NCBI RefSeq assembly: GCF_004011865.1
Contig: NZ_RKLP01000013.1
Coordinates: forward strand, 1 to 64,000
Source of the DNA: Prescottella agglutinans
GTDB taxonomy: Bacteria; Actinomycetota; Actinomycetes; Mycobacteriales; Mycobacteriaceae
DNA: 64,000 nt
Direction: 5' to 3'
Every line of letters starts with the position of its first letter. The stretch's first letter is position 1. Made by a program: the position numbers and the translations under genes. Shown in pieces: positions 16,508 through 24,638 of this stretch. Under the pieces are notes generated by a model. That model made no database searches. It saw nothing but the letters and a program-made list of their open reading frames with translations, and was not told where the DNA came from.

Positions 16508-16987
16508 ATGACCACGATCCATCTCCACCAGACGACCACTGCGACGCCCGAGCAGTTCCTTGCCGGCCTCACCGACTTCGGACCGGGCCGCGGGGAACTC
16601 TTCGGAAACAGTTCGGACAACTACCTCGAGGTCCATCACCAAGGTCCCCACGACGCCGATGTCACGGAGGGGTCGAGCGGAATCTGGGAACGTCTGCACT
16701 ACGACTGGGCCGACCCCCATCACGTCGTCATGACGACCACCGACTCCAACCTGTGGGGCGGCGCCTCGGGCCACACCTACACGCTCACGCAGGAGCCCAC
16801 CGGTGGGACCGACGTGGACGTGGTCGTCGTCCGCGACGGCAAGAACCTCCGGGGGCGACTGCTTGCGGGCGTGCTCGGAATGTTCGGCAGCCGAGTCCTG
16901 GGGAAGGAACTCAAGAAGTCTGTCGAGGCCATCGAGGCTCGCAACCAGGGCACGGGTGGGGAGGGCACCCAGGCGTCGGACAAGTGA
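16508..16987 (+). CDS. SRPBCC-fold (START-like) protein
   Basis: 159 residues; the ATG follows GAGGAAG, and no good site supports longer frames. Starts with MTTIHLHQTTTATPEQFLAGLTDFGPGR, the usual first strand and helix of polyketide-cyclase/START-like folds. The strands SGIWERLHYDW, HVVMTTTDSNLWG and DVDVVVVRDGKN form the cup, and the long C-terminal helix LGKELKKSVEAIEARN closes it. Binds a hydrophobic ligand or lipid in related proteins; ligand unknown. Confidence 0.78.
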   Translation: MTTIHLHQTTTATPEQFLAGLTDFGPGRGELFGNSSDNYLEVHHQGPHDADVTEGSSGIWERLHYDWADPHHVVMTTTDSNLWGGASGHTYTLTQEPTGGTDVDVVVVRDGKNLRGRLLAGVLGMFGSRVLGKELKKSVEAIEARNQGTGGEGTQASDK

Positions 16988-17048
16988 GTCGAGCGGCCGC
17001 TCCAAGATCCGTTCGGGCCGTCCGTACGAGGCCACCTAGTCTGGGCGC

Positions 17049-17753
17049 ATGGCGCAAACAGAGGGCATCACGCTCCCGGAGGTCGTGACGTACGACGGGC
17101 TGCCCGGGTCCGCGGGCGGTGCGCATTCGCTTCGCGCCAAGCGTCCCGACGAGGCGTTCCGGCGTCTGCACCGCTTCGTCGAGGCGTGCACCGAACCGGT
17201 GTCGTCGTCGTGGGCGTTCGAGATCGCTGCGGGTGGACCGGACCCGGCGACCGAGCAACTGGTCGCGCTCGCCACCGAGCGCTTCGGCGGGCCCCGCCAC
17301 CGGGCGCGGACCCACACGCAGTGGAACGTTCCTTTCGAATCCGTGGACCTCGCGCTCGACGCCCTCATCGCCGTCGGCCCGGACGCGGTCACCACCCACG
17401 GCCGGTCCCTGGCCGCGCTCACCTACAGCACGCCGGTGCGCCTCGTCGACCCGGACGCCGGCGCCCCGTATCCCGACATCACCCCGGCCGCCTGCGGTCG
17501 CTTCGCCGTGGACGGCTACGGCCGGCTGCTGGGCGAATCCGGCTTCCGCGCGACCCTCGGCACCGCGGCGTCGTCGCTGTCCCTGTGGCTGAACCTGCCC
17601 GCCGACGACCGGCTGTCCCCCGGTGCCCGGCATCTCCAGGGTCATCTCCCGTTCCGGTTGTCGGCGAAGCACTGGCGACTCTGGCGCCCCACCCGGAGCG
17701 GCGATTCGTACCGCTCCACCAAGATTCCCTCGCCCCTGCACGACCAGCCCTGA
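17049..17753 (+). CDS. hypothetical protein
   Basis: 234 residues, soluble, no signal or membrane segment. Segments such as FVEACTEPVSSSWAFEIAAGG, ATERFGGPRHRARTHTQWNV and HLPFRLSAKHWRLWRP suggest an alpha/beta protein, but no known motif is visible. It follows the SRPBCC gene by 61 bp on the same strand and converges with the AlkD-like gene 6 bp away. Good codon bias supports it being real. Confidence 0.65.
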   Translation: MAQTEGITLPEVVTYDGLPGSAGGAHSLRAKRPDEAFRRLHRFVEACTEPVSSSWAFEIAAGGPDPATEQLVALATERFGGPRHRARTHTQWNVPFESVDLALDALIAVGPDAVTTHGRSLAALTYSTPVRLVDPDAGAPYPDITPAACGRFAVDGYGRLLGESGFRATLGTAASSLSLWLNLPADDRLSPGARHLQGHLPFRLSAKHWRLWRPTRSGDSYRSTKIPSPLHDQP

Positions 17754-17759
17754 CGCCGG

Positions 17760-18446
17760 TTACTCGAGTGCCTTGCGACGGATCATCTCGTTGATCCAGA
17801 CAGGCGCGTACGGGGACGTGCAGTTCGGCGGGGTGGGGTAGTCCTCGAGGACTCCGAGACGTTCGCCGATGCCGATCGCACGGGCTCGATGCTCGGGGTG
17901 ATGGATGCCGATGGTGGCGAGGCATTCGTTCATCGCCCACTGCAGGCGATCCGGTGCGTCCCTCATCTGTGCCTCGACGAGGTCGAGGAGCGCGGCCACG
18001 TCGAGTGCGTCGGGGGCCTTCGCCACCCGGTCGCTGGTCAGCGCCCACCCGGCGCTTGCGACCACCGGATCGGGGTCCGCGAACCACGCGGTGCGAAGTT
18101 CTTCGACGTGCGGGCTCTTCTTGACGACGTAGCTGATCAGCCAGTCGTGCACCTTGGGGACCCGCGCGTCGCGGAGCATGGCGTCCAACTCCGATGCGGT
18201 GTACGCCTTGGGGTGGCTGATCAGGATCGCGACGAGGCGGGCCGCAGCATCCCCGGTCTCCCAGAGCTGACCGGCGAGCTCGGGCCGGGTCTTCAGGCGC
18301 TTGGCCACCGCGCGCAGCTTGGTGAGGTTGACGCCGTGCTCGTCGCCGTGGCGTTCGTTCACCGCGCGGATCTTCGGGTCTTCCAGGGCCGCCAGTTCAG
18401 CCATCACCTCGCTGACGGTGGCCGGGGGTGTCGAACGAGTCGCCAC
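17760..18446 (-). CDS. DNA alkylation repair protein, AlkD-like
   Basis: 228 residues made of helical HEAT-like pairs. ALEDPKIRAVNERHGDEHGVNLTKLRAVAKRL near the N-terminus is the signature of the AlkD-type fold, followed by RLVAILISHPKAYTASELDAML, WLISYVVKKSPHVEELRTAWF and CLATIGIHHPEHRARAIGIGERLG. AlkD proteins excise N3- and N7-alkylpurines from DNA. This shorter group is annotated by similarity and may have other roles. Monocistronic, 17 bp after the GT2 gene end on the same strand side. Confidence 0.8.
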   Translation of the reverse strand: MATRSTPPATVSEVMAELAALEDPKIRAVNERHGDEHGVNLTKLRAVAKRLKTRPELAGQLWETGDAAARLVAILISHPKAYTASELDAMLRDARVPKVHDWLISYVVKKSPHVEELRTAWFADPDPVVASAGWALTSDRVAKAPDALDVAALLDLVEAQMRDAPDRLQWAMNECLATIGIHHPEHRARAIGIGERLGVLEDYPTPPNCTSPYAPVWINEMIRRKALE

Positions 18447-18462
18447 AACGATCTCCTCTGCT

Positions 18463-20355
18463 TCACCCGATCATATGGGCCGTGCGCCGCGGAGCGCCTT
18501 CGCGCGGGTCGACCGTCACCCGGCCCGGCCGATTCCGCCGTGGCCGCCCGGACAGGCGAGGGTGCATCGGCGGGTAGACGAGCGTGAGGGCCGACAGGAG
18601 GGTGAAGTAGCTGCGCAGGACGCGGAAACCGAGGTAGGCCGGCACGTACTTCACGGCACTCGGCCGCCGGACCAGGCAGACGCCGATCGTCACGAACATC
18701 GACATCCCGAGCAGGGTTGCCACCACCGGCTGCCACCGCATCGTGGTGAAGGTCGCGTGGAAGAAGAGTTCGGTGACGACGGCGAACAGCAGGAGGGGGC
18801 CGAGCATGGCGCGGCGGGCGGCGTTGACCAGCTGGAACGGCAACACGAAAGTCCCTGTCATGGAACGGCGATCGAAGAGGATGGCTCCGTTCCGTGCGGA
18901 CAGGTGGTAGATGCTGCGGAACCATCGCGTGCGCTGCTCCCTGAGATGGGCGTACGACGCGGGGGTTTCGCTGTGATACACGGCGGCGGGATCGGCGACG
19001 CTGCGGTAGCCGGCGGCGGTCAGCCTCATGCAGATGTCGGTGTCCTCGCCGTTCATGCCTTCGACCATGCCGCCGACCTCGATCACCTTCGAACGTCGGT
19101 AGACGGTGAACATCCCGGGGACGCCGAGCACCCCCTGGTAGCCGTCGAGCGACACCTGGAAGAAGCCGTGCCGCATGAACACTTCCACGAGGCGGACCTT
19201 GTCGATCCACGTCGTCTCCGTCGCAGGCATCGGCATTCCACCCACGGAACCGACTGTCGGGTCGACGAAGTGGGCCATCGCGGTCTGGAGGCAGCCGGGC
19301 CCGATGACGGTGTCGGCGTCGATGCGGACGACGAAGTCCTCGGTGATGTGGGCGATGCCCATGTTCAGCGCGATCGCCTTGCCCGGGGTCGGACACTCGA
19401 GGACCTCACCGGTGATGTTGATGCAGTCGTCGATCGCCTGTCGGGCAACGGCGTGCGTGGCGTCGGACGACGCATTGTTCACCACGTAGATACGGATTCG
19501 GCCGGGGTAGGTGGCCGCGGCCTCGTCCACCGATGCGATGGTTGCACCGATGCTGTGTGCTTCGTTGTGGGCGGGCACGAGGATCGCTGCCGGCGGTTCG
19601 AAACCCATTCCGGCAGTGCGGGACCTGTTCAGCTCGCGCGCGCCGAAGAACGCCGTCGAGACGGCGAACAGTTGCTGGACCAGGAACACGCCGGCGCCGA
19701 CTCCGCCGAGGATCGCCCAGTCCTTCAGGACGCCGACGACGTCGGCGAGAAATCGGAGGGCGACGGCGGTGGCGAGGATCGATCCGGCCAGACAGCCGAA
19801 CCAGATGACGAAGGCCCGCACGGGCGTACCGGGGTTGGCCGGCATAGGAGTCCGGTCGGGCAGGTGGGCCTGGCGCAGGATGGTGTGCGGGAAGATGGCC
19901 AGGGCGGCCAGTCCGGAGATCATCTGCAGTCCGAACGCGGAGATCGAGACGATTCCGGAGTCGTGCAGGATCCACGCGCCGACGTCGACGACGACACAGA
20001 ACACGGCGAACTTGCCCAGCAGCGATGCCCCGATGAACGCGCGGCGCCACCGGTTCGAGTAGGCGAAGGCCGCGTAGGTGACGAAGAAGACGACGAGGAA
20101 CATCCGCAGCGGAAAGACCACGTTGCCCTGGCCGTGGGAGAACAGCACGAGGTCGCGGGGTAGATCCGCAAAGCCCGTGTGTATGAGCAGAGTTCGCGCG
20201 CACAGCACCAGGATGCCGATCGCGGCGAACGTGACCAGGAACCCGTTGGCGGCACTGGCCGGCCGATCGACGGCGTAGCCCTTCGGTGCGCTGTCGACGG
20301 ATCGAAAGTGGTCGGAGATCGCTGCGATCTCGGGCGGCGGAGGGGCCGTGGTCAT
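18463..20355 (-). CDS. processive family 2 glycosyltransferase (cellulose/hyaluronan-synthase-like)
   Basis: 630 residues. Several N-terminal membrane segments come first (to about residue 200), then a GT2 domain: AAILVPAHNEAHSIG, YVVNNASSDAT, the DxD motif RIDADT near residue 341, GEDTDICMRL with the catalytic-base-type ED near 435, and QRTRWFR (QxxRW) near 473. C-terminal membrane helices follow. This set defines inverting, processive synthases that polymerise and secrete sugar chains. No PilZ c-di-GMP domain is visible, unlike BcsA. Its ATG overlaps the upstream BcsB-like stop by 4 bases, so the two are co-translated. Confidence 0.9.
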   Translation of the reverse strand: MTTAPPPPEIAAISDHFRSVDSAPKGYAVDRPASAANGFLVTFAAIGILVLCARTLLIHTGFADLPRDLVLFSHGQGNVVFPLRMFLVVFFVTYAAFAYSNRWRRAFIGASLLGKFAVFCVVVDVGAWILHDSGIVSISAFGLQMISGLAALAIFPHTILRQAHLPDRTPMPANPGTPVRAFVIWFGCLAGSILATAVALRFLADVVGVLKDWAILGGVGAGVFLVQQLFAVSTAFFGARELNRSRTAGMGFEPPAAILVPAHNEAHSIGATIASVDEAAATYPGRIRIYVVNNASSDATHAVARQAIDDCINITGEVLECPTPGKAIALNMGIAHITEDFVVRIDADTVIGPGCLQTAMAHFVDPTVGSVGGMPMPATETTWIDKVRLVEVFMRHGFFQVSLDGYQGVLGVPGMFTVYRRSKVIEVGGMVEGMNGEDTDICMRLTAAGYRSVADPAAVYHSETPASYAHLREQRTRWFRSIYHLSARNGAILFDRRSMTGTFVLPFQLVNAARRAMLGPLLLFAVVTELFFHATFTTMRWQPVVATLLGMSMFVTIGVCLVRRPSAVKYVPAYLGFRVLRSYFTLLSALTLVYPPMHPRLSGRPRRNRPGRVTVDPREGAPRRTAHMIG

Positions 20356-22262
20356 CGCGGCGGGTCTCTGCGAACCGGTGTCGTCGGCGCGATCGTGCCG
20401 TCGTCGGCGACCACGAAGCTGCCCTGGGGCGTCACCACCTGTGCCGACTCCCTGCCGAAATCGGGTAGTGGGGTGTTCCCGATGTCGCCCACGTACTCGA
20501 TCGCGAGGCCCGGCGCCCCGCCGGCGACGGTCGCCGTCTCCACCATCGTGCCGTTGTCGAACGAGGAGAGGTTCAGCATCGCCGCGTCCGGTCCGGCCAC
20601 GATCCGTCCGTCCCGCATCTGCACCGGGGTCGACACCTCGGGGCTGTCACCCACCAGGATGAACGGCTTTCCCGGAGCCGGCTGGGTGTTCCATCGGAAC
20701 TCCGGATCGTAGTGAGCCGGAACGAAAGCCGTCAGCGCGGGCGTGACGGCGTTGAGTTGCCCGATCGCGTCCGCTGCACCCGCGTCGGGGATGTACACCG
20801 CGAAACCGGCGGCCAGTTGACGGGGCAGTGCGGTGAATCCGGCACCCGGGTCGTCACCCAGTAGCAGAGCCGATTCGCCCCGGAGCTGGATCGGGTAGCT
20901 CGTGACACGTACGTTGCAGCCGCCGAGGTCGCGATCGCGCTCGACCGTGAGGGTCAGGGTGTTCTCGAGCAACTGACGCGCCGGAGGCAGCGCGATCGTG
21001 ACGACACCGGCCGTCGGGTTCAGGCGTTGGCTGCCGACGAGGTTGCCGTTGAGGTCGGCGTTCAGGATCCACGTGAGATCGTCGGGCGATGCGGGCAGTG
21101 CCACCTCGACGCGAACCGACTGGGGAATCCGTCCACCCGGCAGATCGGCGAGCGAGTAAGTCGCACGCCACCTACGGGTTTCGGTGATCTGTCCGACCGA
21201 CATGTCGGCACCCAGCGCCTCGAGCGACACCTGGTCGCCCACCGGCTTCGCCGTGGTGACCGCGCGAGGATCGGCGCCGCCGGAATCGGCCGTGGCCACG
21301 GTCGGCTCCAGCAGGAAGGTCGACAGCAGTGCGCCGTCGGGTTCGACGATGCCGGTCACGGGTGTGTCGTCAACGCTGCCGACCACGACCCCCGCACCGC
21401 CCTCCTCGTCGGACGCCCATCCGAACTTCTCGGCGAGCTCGTCTGCCGGACCGACGAGGATCGAGTTCCGCGGATCGCTCGCCGGAGGCGCCTCGGCGTA
21501 GACAACCTCGTGGCCTTCCCGGGTGAGCGCCATGCCGAGTTGTGCTGCGGTCGTGCGCCACTGGTCGCCGACGTCGGCGAGCGCCACGGTGATCCGCCGG
21601 TCCCACGACGCCACCGCATCCCGGACCGTGTGGATCGGCTCTGTGAGTGCCGCCTCGACCACGCTGGTCGGATCGAGATGGATCTGCATGCCCGCCGAGT
21701 GGTCGGGGGTACAGATCTCGTCATGCCTGGTTCCCTCGGCGCGCACCTGCACGCGCACCTGGCCGTCACTCGCCAGTTGCTCGGGGACGCCGACGAACGC
21801 GTCGAGAGTGCTGTTCCCCGCGGGCAGTTGATCCTTGTAGACCTGCTGGCCGTCCATGCTCACGACGAGGAACACGGTGCTGTCGTCGGCAACCTGGGTG
21901 GTGCCGGTCAGATGCAACCGGGTTTCGTCGCGACCGGAATCGGTCGGAAGGGTCACGAGGTAGCTCGTCGACGGTGAGCCGTCGGTCAGCCAGACCCCGT
22001 CGGCGTGACCGGAACCCGCCAACGTCTTGGTGAAATGCCGGTCGGGCGGGACGTCGAGGCTGGTGTCGTCGGCGTCCTTCGTGAACCAGGACGGCCGCAC
22101 GACGACGAAGCTCAGCAACACGACCAGTGCCAGACCCAGAATCCACCAGGCCGACCGTGGGACCGTGCGGCCCTTCTCGCCGGCGAAGTACTCCGCGCGT
22201 TCGGGCTCGTCCGGCCCGGGCGCGGGCGATTCGGGCTCGTTCGATCCGTCCTGGTCCTTCAT
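20352..22262 (-). CDS. BcsB-like membrane-anchored polysaccharide synthase partner
   Basis: 636 residues from the ATG after GAGGAG. A short cytoplasmic acidic N-terminus is followed by one membrane segment (SAWWILGLALVVLLSFVVV, about 37-55) and a large extracytoplasmic domain resembling BcsB: beta-rich segments (SYLVTLPTDSGRDETRLHLTG, TVFLVVSMDGQQVYK, SVRVEVALPASP) and WTLLN-like DLTWILNADLNGNLVG. A classical C-terminal anchor helix is not evident. BcsB guides the nascent glucan out of the BcsA channel. Here it sits between a UDP-sugar-modifying enzyme and the GT2, so it likely serves that polymer. Confidence 0.75.
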   Translation of the reverse strand: MKDQDGSNEPESPAPGPDEPERAEYFAGEKGRTVPRSAWWILGLALVVLLSFVVVRPSWFTKDADDTSLDVPPDRHFTKTLAGSGHADGVWLTDGSPSTSYLVTLPTDSGRDETRLHLTGTTQVADDSTVFLVVSMDGQQVYKDQLPAGNSTLDAFVGVPEQLASDGQVRVQVRAEGTRHDEICTPDHSAGMQIHLDPTSVVEAALTEPIHTVRDAVASWDRRITVALADVGDQWRTTAAQLGMALTREGHEVVYAEAPPASDPRNSILVGPADELAEKFGWASDEEGGAGVVVGSVDDTPVTGIVEPDGALLSTFLLEPTVATADSGGADPRAVTTAKPVGDQVSLEALGADMSVGQITETRRWRATYSLADLPGGRIPQSVRVEVALPASPDDLTWILNADLNGNLVGSQRLNPTAGVVTIALPPARQLLENTLTLTVERDRDLGGCNVRVTSYPIQLRGESALLLGDDPGAGFTALPRQLAAGFAVYIPDAGAADAIGQLNAVTPALTAFVPAHYDPEFRWNTQPAPGKPFILVGDSPEVSTPVQMRDGRIVAGPDAAMLNLSSFDNGTMVETATVAGGAPGLAIEYVGDIGNTPLPDFGRESAQVVTPQGSFVVADDGTIAPTTPVRRDPPR

Positions 22263-22272
22263 GCAGCGCTCC

Positions 22273-23493
22273 TCAACCGGCGGCGCGAGGCACGACGTCG
22301 CCGGTGTACTCCTCGACCGCGGATCGGCGAGTTTCGTTCCAGTAGGACAGGCACGGAATTCGGTCCCGGTCGATGCGGTCGGCGTACCTCTCCGCGATCT
22401 CGACCGATTCCTCGAGCAGCCCTGTCGCGAGCGTCGTCGGTTCCAGACCGAGCCCGAGCAACTGGTCGTTGCGCACACTCAGTCGGTTCTCGTCGGCCTC
22501 CGCTCGGGGATTCGACACGTGTTGCACGGTGGCGCCGGTGGTCGTCGCGACGAGGTCGGCGAGATCCGCCACCCGATGCGTCTCGGTGACCTGATTCATC
22601 ACCCGCACCCGCCCGGACACCTCGGATCCGGACTCGACCGCCAGTCGGATGCAGCGGACGGTGTCCCGGATGTTGATGAACGCCCTGGTCTGCCCGCCCG
22701 TCCCGTGGACCGTCAACGGGTACCCGATCGCCGCCTGGACCAGGAAGCGATTCAGCACCGTGCCGTAGTCGCCGTCGTAGTCGAATCGGTTGATCAGGCG
22801 GCTGTCGGCGACGGTCTCGTCGGTCTGCGTGCCCCAGACGATGCCCTGGTGCAGATCGGTGATCCGCAGCCCGTCGTTGCGTGAATAGAACTGGAACATC
22901 AACTGGTCCAACGACTTCGTCAGGTGGTACACACTTCCTGGCTGCGTGGGATACAGGATGTCCCGCGTGTGTGACCGGCCGTGGCGGTCCGGGTAGCTGA
23001 CCGTGAGATAGCCCTCGGGCAGATCCACTGGCAGCGACTCGTATCCGTACACCCCCATCGTGCCGAGGTGGACCACGTGGGCGTCCACACCCACCTGCAC
23101 CAGCGCGGCGAGCAGGTTGTGGGTGGCGTTGAGGTTGTTGTCGACCGTGTACCGCTTGTGCGACGGCGACTTCATCGAGTACGGCGCCGCGCGCTGCTCC
23201 GCGAAGTGGACGACGGCGTCCGGCCATTTCGCGGCCAGCAGCGTGGCCAGCCCGTCGTAGTCGTGCGCCAGGTCGAGTTCGACGACACGGATGCGCCGTC
23301 CGCTCACCTCGTGCCAGGCCCGCACCCGCTCGTGCAGCGACCGGATGGGGGTGAGCGACTGGACGCCGAGCTCGTCGTCGATACGGCGTCGAACGAGGCT
23401 GTCGACGATCGTGACGTCGTGCCCGTGCTTCGAGAGGTGCAGTGCACTGGGCCAACCGCAGAATCCGTCGCCTCCCAGAACCAAGATTCGCAT
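22273..23493 (-). CDS. sqdB: UDP-sulfoquinovose synthase-like NAD-dependent epimerase/dehydratase (SQD1/SqdB family)
   Basis: 406 residues from the ATG after GGAAGGGG. The N-terminus RILVLGGDGFCGWPSALHLS (residues 2-21), followed by VTIVDSLVRRRIDDELG, is the SQD1-specific form of the Rossmann motif. FAEQRAAPYSM and the Y-x3-K of VYHLTKSLDQLMF follow, with NIRDTVRCI and the C-terminal RAEADENRLSVRN. SQD1/SqdB converts UDP-glucose plus sulfite to UDP-sulfoquinovose. First gene of the operon, 10 bp before the BcsB-like gene. No sulfolipid transferase (sqdD/sqdX) is nearby, so the product may feed the GT2 polymer. Confidence 0.85.
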   Translation of the reverse strand: MRILVLGGDGFCGWPSALHLSKHGHDVTIVDSLVRRRIDDELGVQSLTPIRSLHERVRAWHEVSGRRIRVVELDLAHDYDGLATLLAAKWPDAVVHFAEQRAAPYSMKSPSHKRYTVDNNLNATHNLLAALVQVGVDAHVVHLGTMGVYGYESLPVDLPEGYLTVSYPDRHGRSHTRDILYPTQPGSVYHLTKSLDQLMFQFYSRNDGLRITDLHQGIVWGTQTDETVADSRLINRFDYDGDYGTVLNRFLVQAAIGYPLTVHGTGGQTRAFINIRDTVRCIRLAVESGSEVSGRVRVMNQVTETHRVADLADLVATTTGATVQHVSNPRAEADENRLSVRNDQLLGLGLEPTTLATGLLEESVEIAERYADRIDRDRIPCLSYWNETRRSAVEEYTGDVVPRAAG

Positions 23494-23842
23494 GTCAGGC
23501 CCCTTCCGTGGGTCGGACGCACCCCGGTGGAGTTGCAACGCGCGACCACACTTGCAGTCGGTGACCGCCACCGGCCCGAGCGACTCGGTGAGGATCGGAT
23601 CAGGCGAGCATGGCACCCCCACACGGCCGTCTCCTCACCCTGACCGGATGAAGTTCCCGAACGTGCGTTTCGGAGCCCCGACCCTGACGGCCTCCGTGCG
23701 CCGCAGACGTGGCCGTGCCCCGGCGTCCGAGGCGGACTACCGGGGCACGGTGCAAGCCGTCAACAGCGAAAACTGCTGTCGCATCGAAGGATCACTTCGC
23801 CCAGGCGAGGATCAGGTAGTGGAGCGCCCACCGCCGCGCGGG
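23494..23842. other. 349-bp intergenic region upstream of the sqdB-like operon
   Basis: Holds the leader/promoter region of the sqdB-bcsB-GT2 operon near 23494-23640 and the terminator of the preceding minus-strand gene at 23713-23750. No reading frame with coding character was found. Confidence 0.55.
23713..23750 (-). terminator. terminator-like hairpin after the acidic glycine-rich gene
   Basis: Perfect 11-bp arms (23713-23723 and 23740-23750); the 16-base loop itself contains a short GTCC/GGAC stem. It lies 93 bases past the stop at 23843. Confidence 0.65.
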
Positions 23843-24415
23843 CTAGATCCCGGCGCCACCGTCGTCGTGGATCTCGACGTGGTCGTAGCCGACGCCGATG
23901 TCGAACCCGCTGTCCGCGGCGAACTCGACGTCGGCGTCGACACTGATCTCCGGGACTCCACCCACGGGGTTCGCACCGAAGTCGAGGTCGAACTCGCCGG
24001 CGCCCTGCACTCCCGAGTACCCGGACATCCCGGCGTCCGCCGACTCGATCGACACATCACTCGTGCCCGTCCCCGCGTCCGCGCTGAGGTCGACGGAGTC
24101 GTAGCTGCCGTACGACTCGAACTGCCCCTCGGCCCCGAACTGGCCACCGGCATCCACGCTGACCTGTGGAATCCCGTCCTGGTTCGCGACCGAGATGTCC
24201 ACGCCACCGCTGAACGCGACCCCGCCCCCGATCGAGATCCCACCGTCGAAGGACTGGATCGACACCTCGGCGGATCCCGGGTCAGCGAGCATGTCACTGA
24301 GGTCGACAGAGAACGAGTCGACGACAGATCCGGCGGCCGATCCCGCGCCGCCGATCGTGACGGTGACGTCCGAGTCGCTCGGGTTGCCGGTGTTCTGGGG
24401 AGCGGGGGTGGTCAT
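23843..24415 (-). CDS. acidic, glycine-rich repetitive protein, IniB-like in position
   Basis: 190 residues, strongly acidic and Gly/Ser/Val-rich, with a loose beta-type periodicity (SIQSFDGGISIGGG, VDISVANQDGIPQVSVDAGG, VPEISVDADVEFAADSG). It has no signal peptide, membrane segment or cysteine. It is divergent from the iniA-like gene. In mycobacteria the Gly/Ala-rich iniB precedes iniA, so this may be a functional counterpart, though sequence homology cannot be claimed. A GGGAAC-N17-CATC promoter lies 57 bases upstream, shared with two other genes of the module. Function unknown; possibly an assembling or surface-associated protein. Confidence 0.7.
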   Translation of the reverse strand: MTTPAPQNTGNPSDSDVTVTIGGAGSAAGSVVDSFSVDLSDMLADPGSAEVSIQSFDGGISIGGGVAFSGGVDISVANQDGIPQVSVDAGGQFGAEGQFESYGSYDSVDLSADAGTGTSDVSIESADAGMSGYSGVQGAGEFDLDFGANPVGGVPEISVDADVEFAADSGFDIGVGYDHVEIHDDGGAGI

Positions 24416-24472
24416 GGTTCGTTCGATTCCTTCCGGTCAGGAGAACTGCGCGTCTTGGCAATCACTCGGTGA

Positions 24473-24499
24473 GATGCCGCGTGCGGCCGGAAAGTTCCC
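24473..24499 (-). promoter_or_regulatory. ECF-type promoter, site 1 (GGGAAC-N17-CATC)
   Basis: On the minus strand GGGAAC (24499-24494) is followed after exactly 17 bases by CATC (24476-24473), 57 bases before the ATG at 24415. The same arrangement occurs at 29028-29054 and 30795-30821. GGAAC is the classical -35 core of ECF sigma factors. Confidence 0.7.
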
Positions 24500-24638
24500 G
24501 GTGCAGTCGCGATGAGCGGGCGGGATCGCTCGGCAGCGCGTCGCACGCCACAGCGAGTCTCTGCGCGGGGTGCCGGTGCTCGGCGTTCGGCGTCTTGGTT
24601 AGCCTCGTGGGCGGTCGTGGATCGAACGGGGGATCCAC

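Noticed and set aside
18301-20163. 620-residue open frame antisense to the GT2 gene
   Set aside because: Composition is His/Gly/Arg/Asp shadow; the minus strand carries all GT2 motifs.
18463-23493. Classical bacterial cellulose operon (bcsABZC)
   Set aside because: The GT2 protein has no PilZ domain, there is no cellulase, and the first gene is an SQD1-type enzyme.
23843-24415. Direct assignment of the glycine-rich gene as iniB
   Set aside because: Composition and position are suggestive, but no specific sequence match could be seen and the orientation is divergent.
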